DNA from: Paramecium octaurelia
Taxonomy: Eukaryota > Ciliophora > Oligohymenophorea > Peniculida > Parameciidae
NCBI GenBank assembly: GCA_905182995.1
Contig: CAJJDP010000074.1
Span: 62,001-126,000, forward strand
Length of the DNA: 64,000 nucleotides
Reading direction: 5' to 3'
The position numbers and the translations under genes were made by a program. The notes beneath the pieces were generated by a model, which had not been told where the DNA came from, did no database searches, and was given only the letters and a program-made list of their open reading frames with translations. Shown piece by piece: positions 48,777-61,156 of this stretch; position 1 is the first letter of the stretch; each line of letters starts with the position of its first letter.

Positions 48777-49634
48777 TTTATATATATTTAAATTAAACTC
48801 TTTATAAAACTTAATTTATCTACAGACATAAGTGTGCTCATTTATTTTAAGTCTGAACAGCACCTATATATAAATGAAGTGATGGATTTTCAAATATACA
48901 AATATATTACAACTTCTACACATTATTAATTAACTAAAAATAAAGTTTGATGAAATTTCTGAAGATTAAAGAATGTAAGTTAATCAAAGTAGAAATTCAG
49001 AATCAATAATTCTATTGCAATACTTTGATCCGAATTCTGTTAAAATTTGAGATGAATTATGATTAATTATAAATAATATCGTTTTATTACCATAACTAAA
49101 TAACTGTAGAGACATAGTGATGGAATGATGAACAAATATGATTCAAAAAATATCAGGGTATGGACCTCTTTAATTGTCAAACTAAATTCCAAAAGTATTA
49201 TGCATTAATTGTCTGATATTAATAGCTTATTTGCTTATGATATTTGAACATATCGAAAAATAATAGATATTATTTTCTGATTAAATTATTTTTATGATCA
49301 AGTATAATTGTGAATTAACAGAAATTGCAATTTTAAATTCCATATATTGTATGCTATGGAATTTAAAGAATTATCAAGTAGTTTTTGCAACATTAAATAA
49401 TAATCTATCAAATGGATATTTCATCAATTGTGATCAAATCCTGGATCTTCACTGAAGTAGATATTTTGTGCATTTGATGTAATTTAAGCACGCTTGTGGA
49501 GGGGATGGAGAGGTTGGAGAGTTTTAGAAGAAACATTTATAAAATTGACTTGTTAAATTTGAAAAAAATTCATAGAATGTAGGGAAAAACTCATTCAATG
49601 AATTAAAATTAATGTGTATATTAATAATTAAAAA
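48777..49634. other. Divergent intergenic region
   Basis: 858 bp, AT-rich, promoters of the NEK-like and transporter genes. No element recognised. Confidence 0.5.
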
Positions 49635-51037
49635 ATGGATCGTTTAATCATCTTACTAGCTATTCTTTTGATGCTAGGAAACAACTATGCCTTTGATATT
49701 CCTCAAGCTCTTGAGGTTCCAATAGAAGAGGAGTTCCAATTGACTTAAACTTAGTTCAATTTGCTATACAGCGTGTTTGCAATTCCAAACATAGGTTTGA
49801 GTATTGGAGGAGGCATAATGATAGACAATATGGGGGGCCGTTGGGGAGTAAGAACATATTGTATAGTTTAGGTGTTTACATTTAGTCTTTTATTGGGCCT
49901 ATCATAATTGTTTATATTTTTTGGAGGATGCTATCATAATTACTGTATGATGCTTTGTGGTAGAGCTATATTTGGTATTGCAAGCGATATTTTACACATT
50001 GCTGTGTTTAAAATGGTAGCCTAGCGAATGCCCAAAGATATGGGTACTGCAATGGGATTGATACTCACAGTCCCAGAATTGGCAGCTGCTCTTAATTCGT
50101 TTTTATCACCTTATTTATTTGAGAAGACTAATTCACTGAAAATACCATTGTTGTTTGGATTGTTCTTATGTTTTTTGGTACAATTAAGATTAATTTGAAT
50201 AGTCCTTCTTATCGGGGTTAATGATGATTTACGTAGATATGAAATATGAGAAAGTAGAGACTATGAAATAAACCGAGCAGATCTCAGTGTTTAATTGTAT
50301 TGATAGTAATCTGATAATTTAGTTAAACTTACGAAACCCTTTGTAATCATGAGCATAATAACTACTTTGATGTTGGCATCATATGTGCCATTCCTTGACA
50401 ATGCTAATAAGTTTTACCATGAACGCTTTGGATTTAGTATAATGGATGCAGGTCAAATAGTTACTGTGGGATATGTGGTAGCAGGTAGAGTATAATTTGT
50501 GATTGACTTTTATAGCAATTACATCTCCGATTGTGGGAAGGATTTCAGACAAGTTTACAAATTATAGGCCCTTTTTTATTGTAGTGTCAACAATCATGTT
50601 TTTTATATCCCATTTGCAATTTTATTATATGCCTTTGACGACATCTCCCAATTATTATTCAGTCTTTGCGTAAATGTTAATAAAATAGTAGTTTGATTAC
50701 ATTGGGATTGTCATATTCATGTTTTTCAAGTGTTTTAATGCCTGCTCTACAATCTACAGTTCCTGAAGATATGCTCGGTACTTTATGAATACGATTGAAA
50801 TTAGCAACTGCTTTGGGTTTGTTGGGGATAATAGAGAATTTCTGTATGGCTGTAGTTCCAATGATTTCTGGTTTTGTATATGCAATTGGTGGTGGCATAG
50901 ATCCAATGAAAAATGTGGATATCATATATTTGTTCTTGGCAGGAATAGGAGTGGTTCTTTCAATTCATTTATTGATGGAGAACATTCTGAAACCAGCCAA
51001 GGCACATTCAAAATTGCCCAATGCTCTGGATATTTGA
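49635..51037 (+). CDS. MFS transporter, MFSD1-like
   Basis: Starts MDRLIILLAILLMLGNNYAF, first TM. The typical MFSD1 order follows: QFNLLYSVFAIPNIGLSIGGG, then MIDNMGGRWGVR (loop 2-3 motif), MMLCGRAIFGIASD, MGTAMGLILTVPELA. The second half (MASYVPFLDNANKFYH; LGLLGIIENFCMAVVPMISG; YLFLAGIGVVLSIHLLM) completes a 12-TM plan. At least one intron is required near 50240-50350 and 50480-50520. Ends KLPNALDI. MFSD1-type proteins are lysosomal/endosomal transporters, recently linked to dipeptides; substrate here unknown. Confidence 0.85.
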
Positions 51038-51157
51038 AAAAAAAATAAAATTAAAAAATGATGATTTTAATTTATTGGTACTTTTTTTTCTAAATTTTGA
51101 ATATTTCTCTTTTTTTCTTTTTTTAAGCATTTATTGTCACCATTAATTCATATATAA

Positions 51158-51614
51158 TCATTGTTATTTCTTCTGATACTTCTTGGCTTTCTCCTCTTCT
51201 TTTTTTCTTTCTTCCTCATCTCTCTTTTTCTATTTCTCTCTTCTCACACGTTCCTTGTAAGTGTATTCCTCATTATTTTTCCTCTGCCAATCTTCAGAAT
51301 GCCAAACAGGTTTGGTATAAAATGATTTCGGTTTATATGGTTTGGCTGGTTTGACCTTGACAATCTTGCCAAACAACTCTCCTTCATCGTAATTATCAAT
51401 GGCAGCCTCAGCATCCTCAATATCCTCATATTCTATAAATGCAAATCCCCTATTCTTTACTTCAATATTCATAATTTATACAGGTTTCACTATCTATAGG
51501 CAAATCTACAGATTTAATTTCTCCAAATGTGATAAACAAATGTTTGATTTATTCCACAGTCACATCTTCAGGAATTCCCCCCAGATAGACAGTATTGGCT
51601 AATTCTTCTGACAT
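51158..51614 (-). CDS. RRM protein resembling the N-terminal domain of cyclophilin E
   Basis: 144 aa after one 22-nt intron. The RRM has RNP2 NTVYLGGIPEDV and RNP1 KNRGFAFIEYED. The segment LPIDSETLKNRGFAFIEYE...AAIDNYDEGELFGKIVKVKPAKP closely follows human PPIE/CYP33 from memory of that family (split here to avoid a long quotation). No PPIase domain follows. Instead there is a short aromatic segment (FYTKPVWHSEDWQ) and a charged KKxEEE helical tail. Likely nuclear RNA binding, perhaps spliceosomal. Confidence 0.88.
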
Positions 51615-51679
51615 TATTTTAAATATATGATTATTAATGATTAATTCACTCTCAAAAAAGATAAATATATAAAGTGAAA

Positions 51680-51958
51680 TCACAAACAACTCCTTACTCT
51701 AGCTATTGATTTTAAAAACACATCTTCATCATTTATGTAATCAAGTTCATTTAGACTGGTTACTAAGTTGAAATGCTTCTCGAATGCGATTAGGTCTTCC
51801 TGATTCAATTCAGATGCTACATTAGATCATTCGATAATACTGATCTTTTGCAATAATTCCTTAATTATTTCGATGCAACATTCTCTAGTCTTTATTGATT
51901 TATCCTTATGACATTGTTCAAGCACCTCGATTATTTAGAGAATTAAAACTTAATTCAT
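51680..51958 (-). CDS. Small acidic helical protein, 84 aa
   Basis: Starts MNQVLILQIIEVLEQCH; a 24-nt intron separates LLQKIS from SELNQEDLIAFEKHF. Ends SIARVRSCL. Spliced length is 85 codons exactly. Mostly helical, no TM. The C-terminal Cys-Leu is not a CaaX box. It sits 65 bp upstream of the RRM gene, on the same strand. Family unknown. Confidence 0.6.
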
Positions 51959-52059
51959 TATTTTAATTAGTTATAATACTCAGAATCTAAATCAAATGGA
52001 TGTAATAGGTTTGATTTTGCAATAGATTTTTGTTATATATTTACTTAATTATATTAAAA

Positions 52060-53838
52060 ATGGAAAACAATAATGATATTCCATCTATCCTAAAATCTAA
52101 TTTGCATTCCAATCGAAGATCTCTCAAAATTTCAGTAGTACATCCAACTGATGAATCCCTTACTAACGTATAAGATGAGGAAAGATTTTTGTACGAGAAA
52201 CGCTAATGGGAAATCAGCACTCAATAAGTTTCCTTAGACAGCATCTAAAAAGAATAAATGGAAAAGTATAAAGGGGAATGGAACTGGGGTGTCTTTGTTG
52301 AGTTTTTCTTATACCATTAGGTAAGCTTTTGATTTTGGAATTTAGATTTTCTTCACAATATTGGGACCATTTATGGTTATATTGTTTAGTTTATGGCCAG
52401 GTTTGACACTGATGAAGAACATGAAATTTTACGGACACTCCATGGCCTTTTATTTGCAAACTCTCTTATGGTTCGGATCAGTAGTAGGAGGCCTAGGTTA
52501 TTTTTTATGGGATGAAAGTTTAATAACACTAACAGAAATATTATTCCTTTGGTATGCTTTAACAATTCGAAGTGTAGTAATAGCAGCTAAATATGCCACT
52601 TTTAGCAGGAGCGTAATAAACCTGTACAAGAGTACCGTACTGCCTGACGAAGTGTTTTAATTTGATTTGATGATGGGAGAATGGAGAGAGTAATCTCCCA
52701 AGATTCTATTTTTGGAGCCTTATCGTTCACTTTAACGTTACCAATTCGAGATATCTCTATTCAAGATGGATTTTATAGTGTAGCCTCATTAAGAAACAAA
52801 AGTAGCCATTGCCAAAGTGGATATCAATTTTTTCAGGGACACAGGAATATCTTTGGATGATGATGAATACTCTGGCTTTAAATTATTTGGCTACTTAGTA
52901 AATCATTATCAATCGAAAAACTCAGCCAATGCCCACATGTACATATGTGTACTGGAGGCATTTATCCTTTCGACTACTCCAATGTGGTTGCGAATAGGAG
53001 ATTTGATTGATTCAGTCTAAGCCTTAGATATGTTCCGAATGGGTATAGATACATTAAATATATTAAAGTGTTGAACATAGTCTCATCATTTATAGGATTT
53101 TGGGGTAGCAACATCTTCTTTCATTAGGCATTCTACGATTTCAACCGGAAGTTCTTTTTACTCGAATAGTTGTTACTGATAATAAAGGTAAGGCCAGATC
53201 AAATCGAATAGCTTAAATTACTACCAACTCTTAACTTCAATAACATTACTACATGGCAAGCCTGGTCGATGATGAGAGCAATTTCATTTGATTATGGTCA
53301 AACATACAATCTCAGAACATAAGGCTTCTATTCTCTCTGTTTCTTAGGATTTATTGTGCTGATCTTCCTATCATTATTGCTCATCCTAGACTTTGTTCAT
53401 CTTGATCTATTTTAACTCATCTTATTAGGAGAGTTAGCTATCATGATTCTAGGTTTTACTGCCTACTATCTCGCCTTAGGAGCTAAATTGAATACCTATT
53501 TGGATCAATGTGAGGTGGCTCTGTAGGATGTTAAATCTATCTATTAAGATCTTCTGAGAATGAAGGATGTCTACTTTGAGGAGAACAAAGAGCCTTAAAA
53601 TTACATTCACAAGAAATTCAAATAACTATTACAAAATGAAAGCCAAGTTGAAGAAGTCATTAAATCTATCATTCAAGAATTAGATGACAATATTAGGATC
53701 ATTCAATATGATTCTAGAAACAACCCATTTAAACTGTATGGGATCAAAATTACTTTTAACTTACTCAAAAGTGCTGCAGTTGGACTCAGCACTATCTATA
53801 GTTATTCACTTTAGTAAAGATTTATGAACATTAAATGA
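52060..53838 (+). CDS. Multi-pass membrane protein, 575 aa
   Basis: Starts MENNNDIPSILKSNL; introns of 25 nt (52322-52346) and 26 nt (53042-53067). Clear TM helices: FFTILGPFMVILFSLW, LQTLLWFGSVVGGLGYFL, a pair near 53.33-53.48 kb (FLGFIVLIFLSLLLILDF and LLGELAIMILGFTAYYL). A cytosolic amphipathic block (EEFVEVIKSI-like helices) follows. The N-terminal IPSILKSNLHS and RRSLKISVVH look phosphoregulated. The overall plan recalls PHTF-like or other eukaryotic multi-TM proteins, but I do not assign a family. Confidence 0.8.
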
Positions 53839-53913
53839 TTTTCCAAAATCAAATTTTTATACATCTAAATACATTAAATCTAAAAAATAAGTTAAATAAA
53901 TTTATAAACAGTC

Positions 53914-54870
53914 TCACAAAGAGGTTCCTAAGACTGGACCAACTATAACTAAAATCAAAACCAGTCCAATCATTATGATACAGCACATTCTCTATAATCA
54001 ATTCAAATATTTACTCTTCTAGCAGCTTAGTGATTCTTCTTGGCCTTGATCTATTCAGCCTCTCCTTTTTTAACGTAATCCCTTGCTTTTAACATGTTCT
54101 ATTCAATATTATCAATCAATTCTCCTTGATTCTTAACCAACAATGCCATATCTGCAAATAGTTAATGTAAATATTGTACGCTCTTCAATTAGTAAATTTA
54201 TATTTATACTTTCTCTAGCTTATCAATGTCTTTATATTTTTCTTAAATGTCTTATACGGCATTTTAAATGTTAATCGACGCTTATCCATAGATTTTCTGT
54301 TGATACAATTCTTACATTTTCTACATCAAATTAAATCATACTTTTGGATCTTGGCATAATTCATCTATTTAATTCTCATCAAGACTAGAATCCAACCAAG
54401 TTGCTTGTCTTTTTATCTTGTTCCTCATATTCTTTTTGAAATCTAATTGAGAATTTTGACACTCTGTCAATACAGCCTACACTTTCAGATTTACTGCTGC
54501 CCAGATATCTATTTTCATTCTCGTTTCAGGTTCGTTAGGTTACTCGTCTTTTGCTTTTTCAACATCCAAAGCTAGTTATGCTATTAACTTTTTCAATCTC
54601 CCCTATAATTGATTATTTTATTGTATTATCCTATCCAATTTCGAACTTATTTCTGTATAATTATTAAATTCATAATTACCAACCTTACTCAGCCTCAGAT
54701 CTAGTTGCACTTATATATTGTTTTTTGAGTTCCTCAATTCTGACTATATTAGATCTGATAGTCTCTAAAATCTCCTGAACTCCATCAACATTCACTTTAA
54801 ACAGTGGCATCAAATCTTGGCTATCGTCAATCACAATATTTTGATGATCACTTTTTTCATCAAATTCCAT
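53914..54870 (-). CDS. Syntaxin-like Qa-SNARE
   Basis: 284 aa after introns of 31, 21, 27 and 23 nt. The N-terminal three-helix Habc-like region has the coiled segment ILETIRSNIVRIEELKKQY. The SNARE motif near the C-terminus reads LHQLFADMALLVKNQGELIDNIE, with the zero-layer Gln in KNQGE (shown here in family register), then MLKARDYVKKGE. A C-terminal tail anchor follows: CCIIMIGLVLILVIVGPVL. Qa-SNARE identity is firm; whether plasma membrane or endosomal is open. Its divergent neighbour is the AKTIP homologue. Confidence 0.95.
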
Positions 54871-55134
54871 TTTGTTTTTTATAGTTTGTGATGAACTTAT
54901 TATTTACAATATTGTATACCCAAACCCCTTTATCTCAGATAAGCAATCCTCCATTTGATAATGATAACTTTGTTTTCATTATTATTCAAAATTACATACT
55001 CTGATAATTCCGAAGAATACTGTGTTTTTTTATTCAAAAATTTGTATTTATTATTGAAAGAAGAACTATTAATCTCTAAATAAAGTCATTCTAACAATAT
55101 ATTAAAATTTATATAAAATTAGTTAATTTGAAAT

Positions 55135-55926
55135 ATGAACGAGATTTTGCTCAATTCTTAATCATCCAATTTTTTAAGTGAGGAAGTTATCAACAAAGCA
55201 GCAAAGGATCCTGAAACAAGAAACAATATCATAAAATTCGAATAGTAATGAAAATTTGTATCAATAGTAAACTGCTATCAGTATATGCACATAAATTTTC
55301 TATCATTCTATTGCCAAAAACTGAATAAATTACAGGTAATTAATAAATTAACACAATAGAATGGCATGGAATGATCAGCATATCATACGGACTGTACGCT
55401 AAGGGAAAATTTAAATTTGTATTGAACTTCCCTAAAACTTTTCCAGAATCTATTCCTAAAATAAGGTTTCTTTGTCCCCTCTTCCATCCTTTAATTGATG
55501 AATACAATAACGTGGATGTTGACACACTTATTCCGAAATGGAAATATGGGTAGGATTGCATGGTATATAATTTATTAAACAAACTCTATGAAATGTTTAT
55601 TGATGTAAGTTATTATGATTGTGTGACTTCCTTTAACCCCAGAGCTGCTCAATTATTTTCAAATGATATCAACTCATATGCTGAGGAAGTCAAAAAACAA
55701 GTCGCCTTATCCGAATAGTAGCTCTATGATAACCGAGATGATTTCGTTCTTAAAGTAACTCCTTATATTCATTCAATAGTTAAAAGAACCAACCTATAAC
55801 ACCCAAACAATTCTCTAAAAATTACAAGACATCAACTCTTCAAAAAACTTAACATTTGAACAAAAGAAGAAGGATCTACTAAATTTCATACTGTAATAGA
55901 GTAAGGAAAACAAAATATAATAATGA
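55135..55926 (+). CDS. AKTIP/FTS homologue, ubiquitin-E2 variant
   Basis: 239 aa after introns of 23, 24 and 25 nt. The UEV fold has WHGMISISYGLYAKGKFKF, FPKTFPESIPKIRFL, and CPLFHPLIDEYNNVDVD, then IPKWKYGQD. No catalytic Cys is found where E2 enzymes carry it. After the fold comes NPRAAQLFSNDINSYAEEV, matching the family's helical C-terminal part. This pattern is AKTIP (Fused Toes). Known role: FTS-Hook-FHIP complex that connects endosomes to dynein. Here it lies near a syntaxin gene. Confidence 0.87.
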
Positions 55927-56370
55927 ACAATAAACCTTGTTTTTGGATTATATATAATTATTATTCTTCCTTCTCATATTTAATTAGAATATGAAAATAA
56001 TGTTATTGCAATTTTAAATATTAAAGTCTAAAATAAACACTTCAATTTTTACGATCTTAAGCTGATAATTCTTAGAAAAAATAGGAAAAAAAGTTATATT
56101 TGATAGAATCAAATTTACAGAATTCAAAACTTGAAAAGATATAAAATATCGAATTGCTCTTACATAAATTCACAAATTCATTAAGTATTTATAGATTTAA
56201 AAATAATTGTGGGAACGTAATTAGACCCAGGTACTTATATATCATAATCCATTGCAGCAACATACTCAATTCTCTATTTGATTATTGTGTGATAGCTTAG
56301 ACTTCTATTTATAGGATGATCTTTATTCTCTCAATCCGCAACTTTTGATATAAAAATTTATTATTTATAT
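55927..56370. other. Intergenic, AT-rich
   Basis: 444 bp between two plus-strand genes; nothing seen. Confidence 0.5.
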
Positions 56371-56865
56371 ATGTAATTTCAATTGACTGCCGCATTCAAG
56401 GAATTGCTAAAGGGAGATAATAAAATTCCGAAAAGCAACTTGATACGTTAAGCGAAAAATTTGGCACACAAACCATCTTTGGAACCAAAAATAAATTAGA
56501 CTCATCGCAGCGTAGAAGAACCTGCATAAAATAAATAGAGAAGTGGATAAGCCTTCCCAATTCTAATATAAAAAAAGCAACAATTTACACTAGATTGTGA
56601 TAAGACGAAGGATATTCTTAAGAACTTTAATATTAAACTAATTCGCTAAAGAGTATGTTAAAATGAAAAAATCCACAGAAAACTATCTTAGCATAATATC
56701 CAAAATACTCAATAACTAAATCTTACTTTTGGACAGAACTTTCGCATAAGAACAAGACCACTTCTCTCGAGGTAAGATAACAGTGCAGATCTCAGAGACT
56801 CTCATTCAGCTAGTAGAGTAATGTCTCACTCGTAACAAAGATTAGTCAATAAACTATTTTAATGA
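56371..56865 (+). CDS. Basic Gln/Arg-rich hypothetical protein, 164 aa
   Basis: ATG at 56371 is followed directly by TAA read as Gln (MQFQLTAAFKELLKGDN). Intronless frame to TGA 56863. Basic throughout (IRQAKNLAHKPSLEPK, IKLIRQRVCQNEK) with Ser-rich end DNSADLRDSHSASRVM. No TM. Family not recognised; may be nucleic-acid or microtubule binding (charge alone). Confidence 0.65.
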
Positions 56866-57408
56866 ATTATTATGAATTTTATCATATCTATCTTGGTCAA
56901 ACTATATACCTCATGTTTTAATATTAATTAAGCTTTTTAATTCTTAGATTAATCGATTTCATATTTAAAATCAATCACTTAAAATTATTAAATATGCTTT
57001 GTTATAACGAATGATTTATATAAATATTGTAAAGTCTTTATTTTCGTAATAAATATTATTACATCTTAATTTTTGTTTTTATTTTTGAGTCCTCTTTTTG
57101 ATAGTTAAATTTTTCAACCTAAAATTAAACCCAAATTAAGTTACTATTCATAAAGTTGAATTTATAATGATAAAAGTTTAAGGAACATACTAATAGGTTA
57201 ACCAAATGTACATATGTATAATATGAATATTCTAATAAGGATTTAAAGTTAATTTTATATTCAAGATATAATAAGAATGTATTCATTATATCTAACTAGC
57301 AGTCAAAAAGAAACCATTCTTTGCACTCTAATATATAAAACATTCAACAAAGTTATGTCATTTTTATTGATTTATATCTCTATTTGTTATAATCTATTCA
57401 CATAAATA
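56866..57408. other. Convergent intergenic region
   Basis: 543 bp of AT-rich DNA between stop codons; nothing recognised. Confidence 0.5.
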
Positions 57409-58515
57409 TCAATCAAGTTATATTTCTTTTCCAATAAGTACTAGTCTTTTATTTTTGTATTTCTGTTTGACAATTGCTAAGTATTCTTCATATTTTTGGT
57501 CGATTTTATCAAAATCAAATTATTAATTCGGTATTTATCCAGTTTGCACTTATGGATTATTGATTTATATATCTTAAATGGTACATAATGGAGCAATTGG
57601 ATATTAAGCGCCTTGTTTAATAATTTTAATTTACCATCCTACTTATATATGTTTTCAAATGGAAGAAACCAAAAATAGGAGTAATTAAAAAACCAAGCTA
57701 TGTTAGATAGTATTCCTCTATCGAACAAATTGATTTTTTTCGGAGGCCCACGATTTTGTAAACAACAACTATTTCCACTTTCACTGCTTTCCATTTCTTC
57801 CAATGTAGTCTAATTATTAATAATTAGTGAGGTATGATAAACAAATAAGAAACACAACATAGCACAAGTTGGGTATATAACCAAACTCGTTAAAAACCAA
57901 TAAATATAAAAGAAGATCGATTAATGAGAAAAGAACCCGTTGCTACTTCGAAACAAATATCTAAAATAAACCCAAGAGGCAAAGCTGTATTACAATGCAC
58001 CGATCTATTAATATATAAGATTTAATACAGTCATATACATTGTAAAGAGATAAAAGGATCTATGATTTCTTAAACCTACACAATTGTTAATCCAAGGGCA
58101 ATGATGGTCCATTTTTAAATTGCATTTGCCACATAGGGAACAATGATGAGATCGTATAGGTTTCCATTTATTACATTAAAGACACAAATTAGTGTTTTTG
58201 TACAAAGGATCAATTCTTCTATTATCTTAAATTGGAGTAGCCTTCTCTATTGTGTAATTTTTTATTTTAATTGATTAGTAATATGACCACATAGCCATGG
58301 CATAAGAAAGACAAACTAAAAATCCATTTATTAATTCAGATATAGAATCCTGTTTCATATCGAAAAACTAATCTTTTCATAATTGATACAAACTATTCTA
58401 AAATAACACAATTGGTTGGCATTAGGACAGTAAAAAATATGATAAGAGGCCCGGCTTAATGCTTAAATTATGAATGTTTTTTCCTTCTATGATTATGATC
58501 GCTAGAATGAATCAT
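57409..58515 (-). CDS. DHHC palmitoyltransferase
   Basis: 353 aa after introns of 22 and 23 nt. TM1/TM2 ([27 protein letters not shown]) precede the Cys-rich domain: [35 protein letters not shown]. The catalytic DHHC is intact. TM3/TM4 ([29 protein letters not shown]) are followed by NQTTLEEME, the TTxE motif. The C-terminal tail ends in a coiled [16 protein letters not shown], then GKEIQLD. Reaction: S-palmitoylation of cytosolic Cys. Several candidate acceptors (MGxC proteins) are encoded in this window. Confidence 0.95.
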
Positions 58516-58558
58516 TTATCAAAAAAATATATATTAATTTTAAATAAAAAGCAATAAA

Positions 58559-58810
58559 ATGTCTCAGAATTCTAGTAAGAATATCGCTAAGGATTCCATG
58601 CCTGATGAAAATTATTGTGAAGATATAAATGAATGTTTCATTCGCAATCTCGATATTCTCCTTATCTTGATATTATGTTATATTGGAATTTTAGTTTTGA
58701 TTTTCATATATAGTTTGTTCACAGGTTGGAAAGTAAAAAGATTGAAAAAAAATATAGTATTCCAAAGCTTTGAATTTAATCATAAAAGAAAGAAATATGA
58801 GATTAATTGA
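58559..58810 (+). CDS. Small single-pass membrane protein, 83 aa
   Basis: Intronless. An acidic N-terminus (MPDENYCEDINECF) precedes one TM helix, LDILLILILCYIGILVLIFIY, and a basic cytosolic side (GWKVKRLKKN), so N-out orientation follows the positive-inside rule. Divergent from the DHHC gene, 43 bp apart. No family recognised. Confidence 0.65.
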   Translation: MSQNSSKNIAKDSMPDENYCEDINECFIRNLDILLILILCYIGILVLIFIYSLFTGWKVKRLKKNIVFQSFEFNHKRKKYEIN

Positions 58811-59678
58811 ATTTATATTACTTTTACATTACTCTCTATCAATTTAGGTCATATCTCTGAAATTTGAATTTAATTTAATTTAAAATATAAATATGTAAGT
58901 GCTGATGAAGCAATCATTATTTTTCTAATGAAACTTGTTTTAAATTAAACATTTTTATTCTATTTTTTATTTTTTATAAAATACTAATTGTAAATGTATG
59001 AAAGATATATTTAAGTCTGAAATTATCAATATTTTTGTACCTATCTTTACAATTATTAATTTACTATTATTAAGAAATACGTAATTCAAAAGTGTATTCG
59101 ATAAAATGTTAATTAAAATCATTCTATTTTAAATTTCCTTAATTCTAATTTTTACTCCAATAGGTGGATAGTTTTTAATAAAATAAAGATCATATAGAGT
59201 GTATTTATTAATTGAATATAAAATAATTTAATTTTTATGTATATATAAAAACAGGAAATTACATAATGTAGAAATTATTAAAGGTAAAGCTGGAAATAAC
59301 AATTCAAGTTTATTTTCTCAAGAAAAATTTCTAATAATTCAATGATTAAAATATTGGTAAGTTTAGAATATATTTGATATTAAATTGAATCAAAAGGGAA
59401 TCTTTCTTTATATTCTAGAGTGAGTTAATGATAAAAAAAGTAATAATTAAACCGTTTTCTCCAACCCTAAATATCTCTCAAATTTGAATGAAATGGAGTT
59501 AATTAATTTTGATTTGAAAATAATGAAATTAAGAAATTGATAATATGTTTGCTGTTTTATTTGCTGAATAAATAAAAACAAAAATATATATAAAGGATTT
59601 AAATTAATTTTATTAAAAGTGATATAAATAGTAATTATAATTGGAGTAAGATACATCATCTGTTGTATTGTTATCTAT
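58811..59678. other. Intergenic, very AT-rich
   Basis: 868 bp. One open frame on the minus strand (59447-59659) lacks coding character. Nothing supported. Confidence 0.5.
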
Positions 59679-60045
59679 TCAATAGGATGAAAATTCTTCG
59701 CACTCAGAGTCTAAGGAAAATGATTCTATGGAAATACTTTATCTGAGTACTAGGATTTAATTTTCTAAAATTATTTAATTAATTACTTGAAGAGGCCGTA
59801 GATGAAAGTGTTCTCATAGATTGATTAACACTTATGTGATTGTCCTAATCACTCTCTAAATGATTAAGATTGACCACCATTGATTTTAAATCAGGTAATA
59901 AAACATAGTCTGATTTTGAGGAACTTTCGATTTGAGGGTCGTCTTCTTTAGGTTATAGCATTTATCCAATATTTTTTTGAAAGTACATCTTCATATTTGT
60001 AACTATGTGAAACTCTTACTTGGGTTTGCTATTTGAATTATTCAT
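59679..60045 (-). CDS. Ser/Asn-rich acidic protein, 114 aa
   Basis: Starts MNNSNSKPKQEFHIVTN; a 22-nt intron near 59767-59788 joins TASSK to NQILVLRQ. Ends SECEEFSSY at TGA. Serine clusters (IESSSKSDY, RTLSSTASS) followed by acidic residues suggest CK2-type phosphorylation. No TM or domain recognised. Confidence 0.6.
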
Positions 60046-61156
60046 TTTTCCAAAATCTTAAAATCTTTGTTATAATTATTAAAATCCTAAACTCCTAAAT
60101 GATGCTTACAACCTGATAAAACCGAAATTAATCTGGAGTTAATAACACCCATAAAATAATTAAGTTAAAAATTCATAAAATTAAACCACATTTTGAGTCT
60201 TAAGTATATTATATGTTTCATAAGATTGTCGATGATGAAATACATGTATTCCTATTTTTAGATTTTGAATTATAGAAGAAATTCACATTATAATTTAATA
60301 AAACAAAGTTAAATCATTCAATCAGAATGATGATTATATTCATAATTTCTATATTACAATGATTTCTGCCTGTATTCATATTAAATGAAGAGTAATTTAG
60401 ATCATATGATCTATTTAAACATTGCGAGATTAGCAAATTTAAAAAATAGTATCACAATATTTTTAAAGATTATAAATTGATTACAGTTTAAGTTTCTGTA
60501 TTTAATTCAAAAGATGATTAAATTGCCTTTATTTGTTATTTGTTCTTTCCAGTTTCATTTTTTCTCCTTATTTCCATAAATTATAATATAAATAAAATAA
60601 ATCAAAAAATTAAATTTATTTTCTAAATTATTTTTAATCAAACTAAAAGGAAACATTAGCACCATGATATTGTTAAATCTTCTTCTAAGCTGGAAAAACT
60701 AAAAAGAAAATTTCTGGATATTCAGTAATGGGTCTGTCAAACTTATTAATTAAGCAAATTAATATCTTCAATCAAATAAAAAACAAATCAATTTTTAAAA
60801 GCTAAGGTTAATAGTTGAATTAATAATTATCTTATATTTTGATAATATTAGTAATGTGTCATAGCTTATTATATATTAGATCTGCTTACATATTTTATAT
60901 AAATAAAACAGTTTGAAATTCTAACTTTTAGCTATACAATCTTTTACACTGTATTTCAAAGTTCTTACAAATACAATTTTGAACATGAATTTACATATTT
61001 AAAATTTAGGCTATTTTACCAAACAATATTTAATAAAACATTTGAAATGAATAATTTAGTATGTTTACTTACATTTCATTGCAACATATTTCAGTTTAAT
61101 AAAATATATAATATATTATTTATATTAATTTTTTCGTTAAATAATTATATTTTAAA
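60046..61156. other. Long divergent intergenic region
   Basis: 1.1 kb between two start codons, very AT-rich; no element recognised. Confidence 0.45.

Noticed and set aside
59447-59659. Hydrophobic 70-codon minus-strand frame
   Set aside because: Composition is that of AT-rich spacer (Ile/Phe/Tyr/Asn); no conserved motif.
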